Source: Crocodylus rhombifer
Lineage: Eukaryota; Chordata; Crocodylia; Crocodylidae
DNA: 64,000 nt
Direction: 5' to 3'
Assembly (NCBI GenBank): GCA_038503035.1
Contig: JAVSML010000048.1
Coordinates: forward strand, 429,541 to 493,540
A program made the translations under genes and the position numbers. Below, in pieces: positions 59,901-64,000 of this stretch (positions within the stretch are counted from its first letter, which is position 1; each line of letters opens with the position of its first letter). Below the pieces are notes generated by a model. The model was not told the DNA's origin. It searched no databases and worked only from the letters and a program-made list of their open reading frames with translations.

Positions 59901-61636
59901 TGGCCATGTAAGAACTCATTTATCTCCCCAGGGGAAGGTATTGGACAAGAAGCAAAGTGACCAGGACCTGAGCCTGCTGGAAGATCGTAGGGAATGGGAA
60001 CTGGTGCTTTGTAAGGAAAAGGAGAAAGCGGGGAGATAGGCAGGAGCGAGGGGGGAAGGGGCTGGTTGGGTTTAGTAGCGATCCCTGCACTAACAACCCA
60101 CAGGAGCGGGTGAGAGTGAGGATGAATTCTTCCCAAACGCAAGTGCCGTGAAGCAGTGACTGCCCTGGGGAGTGAGGGGGGAGAACAAGAGACTGGGAGT
60201 AGGATGCAAGTCTGAACTGGTGAATGGGACAGAGCCTGGGAGTGAAACGTGTGTTTGCACGTGTGTGTGCTTCTGCATTTTAGTTGCCCAAAAAGAAATG
60301 GCCTGCCGTTGGCTAGGACAAGCCACTTCCAAAATCTAACAAAACTGAAGCGTGGGGAAGGGGGGAGCTGAGACCATGGTGAATCTGCCGTCCAATGGAG
60401 CAGGCGTTACTGCTCATGTTGGACAGGTCCTTCTCCTTGAGGAAATTGGCCTTGGGCAAAAGAGGCAGAAAAACTCATCTCAGCTTGGGAAGAAGGGTGT
60501 AGATGATGGGCCCTGGGTTGACACGAAAGTTTTGTGCCATTGGACTTTATTTCTGTTGCGTTCCTGAGCCTCACTCAGTCACTGCAGCGCTCTTAGCGAG
60601 CAAATTGTCCGCTCTGTTTGGCTGGCCTTGATCACACTAGCCGGTCAAATGTCCAGTATGCTTAAGAGACCAGCTGGGCACATTTGCTACCTGGGATGGA
60701 CATTTGCATCAAGCTAGTTGTTTGCATTGCACTGCATATATCCCAAGCCTAGAAGTTTGGAGATGCTAGGATAGGTGGTTTGATAAATGCAAGTATTGTC
60801 AATAGACCTCTCGTATGTAGAGATGACAGCTTCATTCATAATCATGGAGCTAGTAGAATCTGTTCTGAAAAATGTGTGTCTCCACATACATGTAGTATTT
60901 GTCCTTAGTATTTAGCAAAGCTTTACCAGGTGTCTGCAGTATAACGAAGCATGGCAGTTTCTCTTTAAGAGGAATAAAACCCCCTACTGTAAGGTAATAG
61001 GATGAACTCCCAGAAAGTAGATAAATTAAAGAGAACTTTGAAACAAATCCCAAAAGGTACCTTGAGGGATCTTGCAGTAAAATACCCTTGCCTACTTGCT
61101 TTCAATTTATGAACAAACAAGTTCATCCATGATTGATTGTCTGCCCCAGGTGTACATAACAAGGCAATTAAGAAAAAGGCGCAGTCAATGCAATATGAGT
61201 TTTACCTCCTTTTATTTATTTCACTGAAGTCGTGTACATTTTCTCCAATGCCAGCCTGCCCTAGCTTGCAGCTAATTATTGGGAGAACTGCAAATCTTCT
61301 ATTAAAACTGGAGCTTCTGTAGAATAGCGTTCTCATGAAAGGCCCCCAGCATCGCTCAGCGTAACTCCTCATGCTAAGCGTCTGAAATAAAGGCGCCATG
61401 ACAAATACAGGCCTGTGAATTCTGTGCGCCAGAGGAAATGATGATTTTTTATGCTGGGCTCTGGTCTTGGTTTTGGAGAGAGGGTAACTAAAGTGTTTGA
61501 TGGTGCGTGCTAGAAATTTAGCTATGGCTATAAATCCAAGTCTAGCCCAGGTTCCTAGAAACCATGGCAGTGTATTTGGGTAACTCTACAGTCACCCAAA
61601 TTTAAATTAGTCTGTGACCTCTGTTTCCTGGCCTGC
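56974..61636. other. Non-coding stretch, nothing recognised
   Basis: About 4.7 kb without a supported gene. TAGTATTAACCTATA occurs twice near 57,605 and 57,633 as a small direct repeat. A G-rich segment lies at 60,030-60,190. Open frames are under 105 codons and unrecognised. Confidence 0.45.
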
Positions 61637-61975
61637 ATAGGACATTAGGGCTGGAAGGGACCTCACAAGGTCATCGGGCCCAGCCGCCTGCCCAAGGGGC
61701 AGGAAGACTGCTGGGGTCAAATAATCCCAGCAAGGTAAGCATCCAAGTGTTTCTTGAAAGAGTCCAGAGTAGGTGCTTGCGCCACTTCTGGGGGCAGTTT
61801 GTTTCGGGCCTTGGGGACTCGGATGGCAAAGAAGTTTTTCCTTATGTCCGGCCTAAAACAATCTTCCTGGAGTTTGTGACTGTTGGACCTTTTCTTCCTT
61901 TGGAGTGCCCTGATGTGCAGACCTTCTCCCAGTTCCTGGTACACACCCCTGCCTTGCAAATCACCCTCCCCAGTA
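61637..61975 (-). mobile_element. CR1 LINE 3' part
   Basis: CATAGGACATTAGGGCTGGAA and the following GGGACCTCACAAGGTCATCG form the CR1 tail. The minus strand then encodes the ORF2 C-terminus (KNFFAIRVPKARNKLPPEVA, then QAPTLDSFKKHLDAYLAGII). Only about 90 codons of ORF2 remain, so the reverse transcriptase and endonuclease are absent. It resembles the inserted copy at 13.5-14.2 kb more than the split host copy, judging by the KLDAYLAGI/KHLDAYLAGI ending. 5'-truncated. Confidence 0.87.
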
Positions 61976-62334
61976 CTGGTTTGTGCATTGGATGTTAGAC
62001 TCTGGAACAGGGATGAGAAGTGCTGACTGAAGCTCTTCCACATGCCTACTAAAAATGAGAACCCATTGCTTCCTGTTCTGTACGTAACTGTAAATGTCTG
62101 ATGTCTTAGGTTATGAATTTGGCTGAGCTAGTCACCCTTTAACTGTTCAAAAAAAAAAAAAGACAAGGAGGCAATTGAAGCAATAAATGTAAATAGCAGG
62201 CAACTCTAATTAATGATGTAGATAATATCCGATTCACTGGGGATGTGTTTGACTTAATGAAGAAACAAGCTTTTAGTCCTTGTGGCTTGGTGCCATTGCC
62301 TTGTACTTCGTATAGTCATTCACATCTGCGTATT
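61976..62334. other. Non-coding stretch with poly-A
   Basis: Contains an A13 run at about 62,149-62,161. No gene or transposon recognised. Confidence 0.5.
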
Positions 62335-62620
62335 GGAAGTCGGTTGTTCACAGCCTTTTTAGAGTCGAGGCGCACCCTCAGAAAATGCCAGCTCTTAGTT
62401 TTTGCTCACTTTTTGCCTATTGAAAAGAGCAGTTTTTCGGTTGGAAAGAACTCAGGAAGACTGGAACAGAGCAGAATGATTTTTACGCTACGGATTCCTG
62501 CTTGAAATCTCTGGGTTCATCATATTTGCACACCTCACAATGCTAACAATATGGTGTAGCACCCTAGGTAGGATCTCAAGGCACCCCAAGGTGCCGCAGC
62601 ACCCTGGTTGAGAATCACTG
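62335..62620. mobile_element. Probable hAT-like element
   Basis: The right end GGTTGAGAATCACTG is the reverse complement of CAGTGATTCTCAACC, a hAT-type terminus closely related to that of the element at 19.9 kb. Inside it, GGTGCCGCAGCACCCTGG and TAGCACCCTAGGTAGGATCTC follow. A candidate left end, GGTTGTTCACAGCCTTTTTA at about 62,343, is followed by GAGTCGAGGCGCACCC. The left terminus is weak and no target duplication was found, so the extent is uncertain. Confidence 0.5.
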
Positions 62621-64000
62621 TTCTCAGTATTTAGGAGAGTGAGCCTTTGCTGCATCCGATTCCTTTGTGTAATGGAAGGATCAAACCATCCTTTCCTCTA
62701 CTTGAACTGTTAAAAATCTTAAAAAGCTTACATTATTCAATTCTTCCGGCTAGTAAACAACCCCAAGCATTATGTAATTTGTAGGTAGATTGTAATATGA
62801 ATAAAATGACCTGCCACTTGCCAAAGAGAGAATGAATGTTCATATTTTTTTGGATATTTTACTAGAGAAGATATTACACCTTAAATTGGATTTTTAATAA
62901 GCTACATAATTCCTGTGAAAATGTAATCAATTTGATTGAGTTGTATCAAGAGGAGACTTCATATAGGATTTACTCTGCATTTAAGATTGCTCCACAAATA
63001 CAGCAGAGCTTTAGAATAAATGAGGGCACCGGCATTAGAGGTGTGATATCCTGCTTCAGAAGAGACCTTGCCCGTTGGAGCTGGCAGCCCATCCTGCAAA
63101 CACCATGCTTGTCCAGGAGTCGCTAAATTGGTGTTGGCACAGTAAGCTGGAACGACTCAGCTCTTATGTTATATTGTGTCAAATATAAGTTTCCAGTCAC
63201 CTAATAAATAGCAGTGTGTTACAACTCCCAAGTGGGAGCGCTGTTGTATGTCTACATATAGCAATGCAGAAAACTGAAACCTCTGCTTTCAGGAAGGGCT
63301 TGATGAGAGGGCATAGCGTATGTGGAAGGGAGAGGAGAGGTGGGGAGTAGAGCCTGAAAGTTGTTTTATCGCAGGCCTCTCTCGTCCCGATTCACATGCC
63401 TTGCAAGGCCTCTATCGGATCTGTGCTCTGGCAACGATCAGCATTTTGCAGAGATGCAGAGTTTTGACGGACAGCTTGGCCTGAAACTATTTTTCCAATC
63501 TACAGGAGCAGGACTTGATTCACGGCACATTGACCTCGGTGGGCTTTGGAGGGGAATCCTTATTCATTGCTTGGTAGACCTGGGACAAAGGAAACATGTT
63601 CAAATGATTTTTCTATTGGAATAAATTGGAATTAGCTATAAAAGCAGATAGACATTGTCCTCTTGCTCAGGCCCTGACTCCGTGAAGCATGGTGATATAT
63701 GTTCCCATAGACCATCTAGTGACGGTGTGCTCATGTTATCAGTTTATCACAAAGCTCTGCAAATTATCCCGACCCTTTGAATGATTGCTCACCTGCTTGC
63801 TGCTCACTCGTCCATTCCTGCTGGGTTTACTTCTAGCATTACAAACCTACTGGTGGCGTTTGGATTCCCAATGGTTTGGGGGGTTTTTTTGATAAAAAGA
63901 GCTTTAAAACCGTATTTCATGGAAATGTTTCCATATGGCTGTCAAGAAAAGCTAGGACAGGATAGGAAGGAAAGGTGGAGGAGTAGCACTCTACATCAAG
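62621..64000. other. Non-coding stretch to window end
   Basis: AT-rich DNA. Frames at 62,932-63,126 and 63,361-63,624 are intact but resemble no family I recognise. A G/T run lies near 63,878. The right edge is not resolved. Confidence 0.45.

Overview
This window looks like vertebrate nuclear DNA from a reptile, most likely a crocodilian; a turtle or other archosaur is the alternative. The main evidence is a set of CR1 LINE fragments with short terminal repeats of the type (ACTATGAA)n or TTTCATAG, together with old MIR SINEs, hAT-type DNA transposon remnants, CA/TA microsatellites, very low coding density and one sharply bounded CpG island beside an assembly gap. I found no prokaryotic-style operons and no convincing host protein-coding exon. 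The many short open frames look like chance, especially in GC-rich stretches, apart from decayed CR1 ORF2 fragments.

Layout. The left part (1-13 kb) is non-coding, with a possible hAT end at the left edge, small CR1 fragments, a GC-rich block at 2.3-3.4 kb, two MIRs near 9.2 and 9.9 kb and a cluster of inverted repeats at 12.15-12.35 kb. At 13.09-14.62 kb one CR1 copy has been split by a second CR1 of another subfamily. A hairpin lies near 18.0 kb, and a 465-bp non-autonomous hAT element with an intact 8-bp target duplication lies at 19.89-20.35 kb. At 26.0-27.4 kb there is an internally deleted CR1 that keeps a reverse-transcriptase FADD motif, followed by an older CR1. At about 32.45-33.64 kb there is a large imperfect palindrome centred near 33,057, the most unusual structure in the window.

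The right half contains a 400-N gap (38,241-38,640) flanked by a GT-rich degenerate tandem repeat on the left and a strong CpG island on the right, which is the best candidate for a gene promoter and first exon. The rest is intron-like or intergenic sequence with microsatellites, a head-to-head interspersed repeat at 46.4 kb, a stem-loop at 56.5 kb, a short tandem duplication at 56.9 kb, a further CR1 at 61.6 kb and a hAT-like fragment at 62.3-62.6 kb. Several AT-rich stretches with homeodomain- or POU-type motifs (12.7, 20.5, 41.1, 44.3-45.6 and 56.5 kb) resemble conserved non-coding enhancers, but that needs alignment to test.

There is no evident multi-gene system. If the CpG island is a promoter, much of 39-64 kb could be a first intron. 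All repeat family names rest on pattern recognition, not on a database search.
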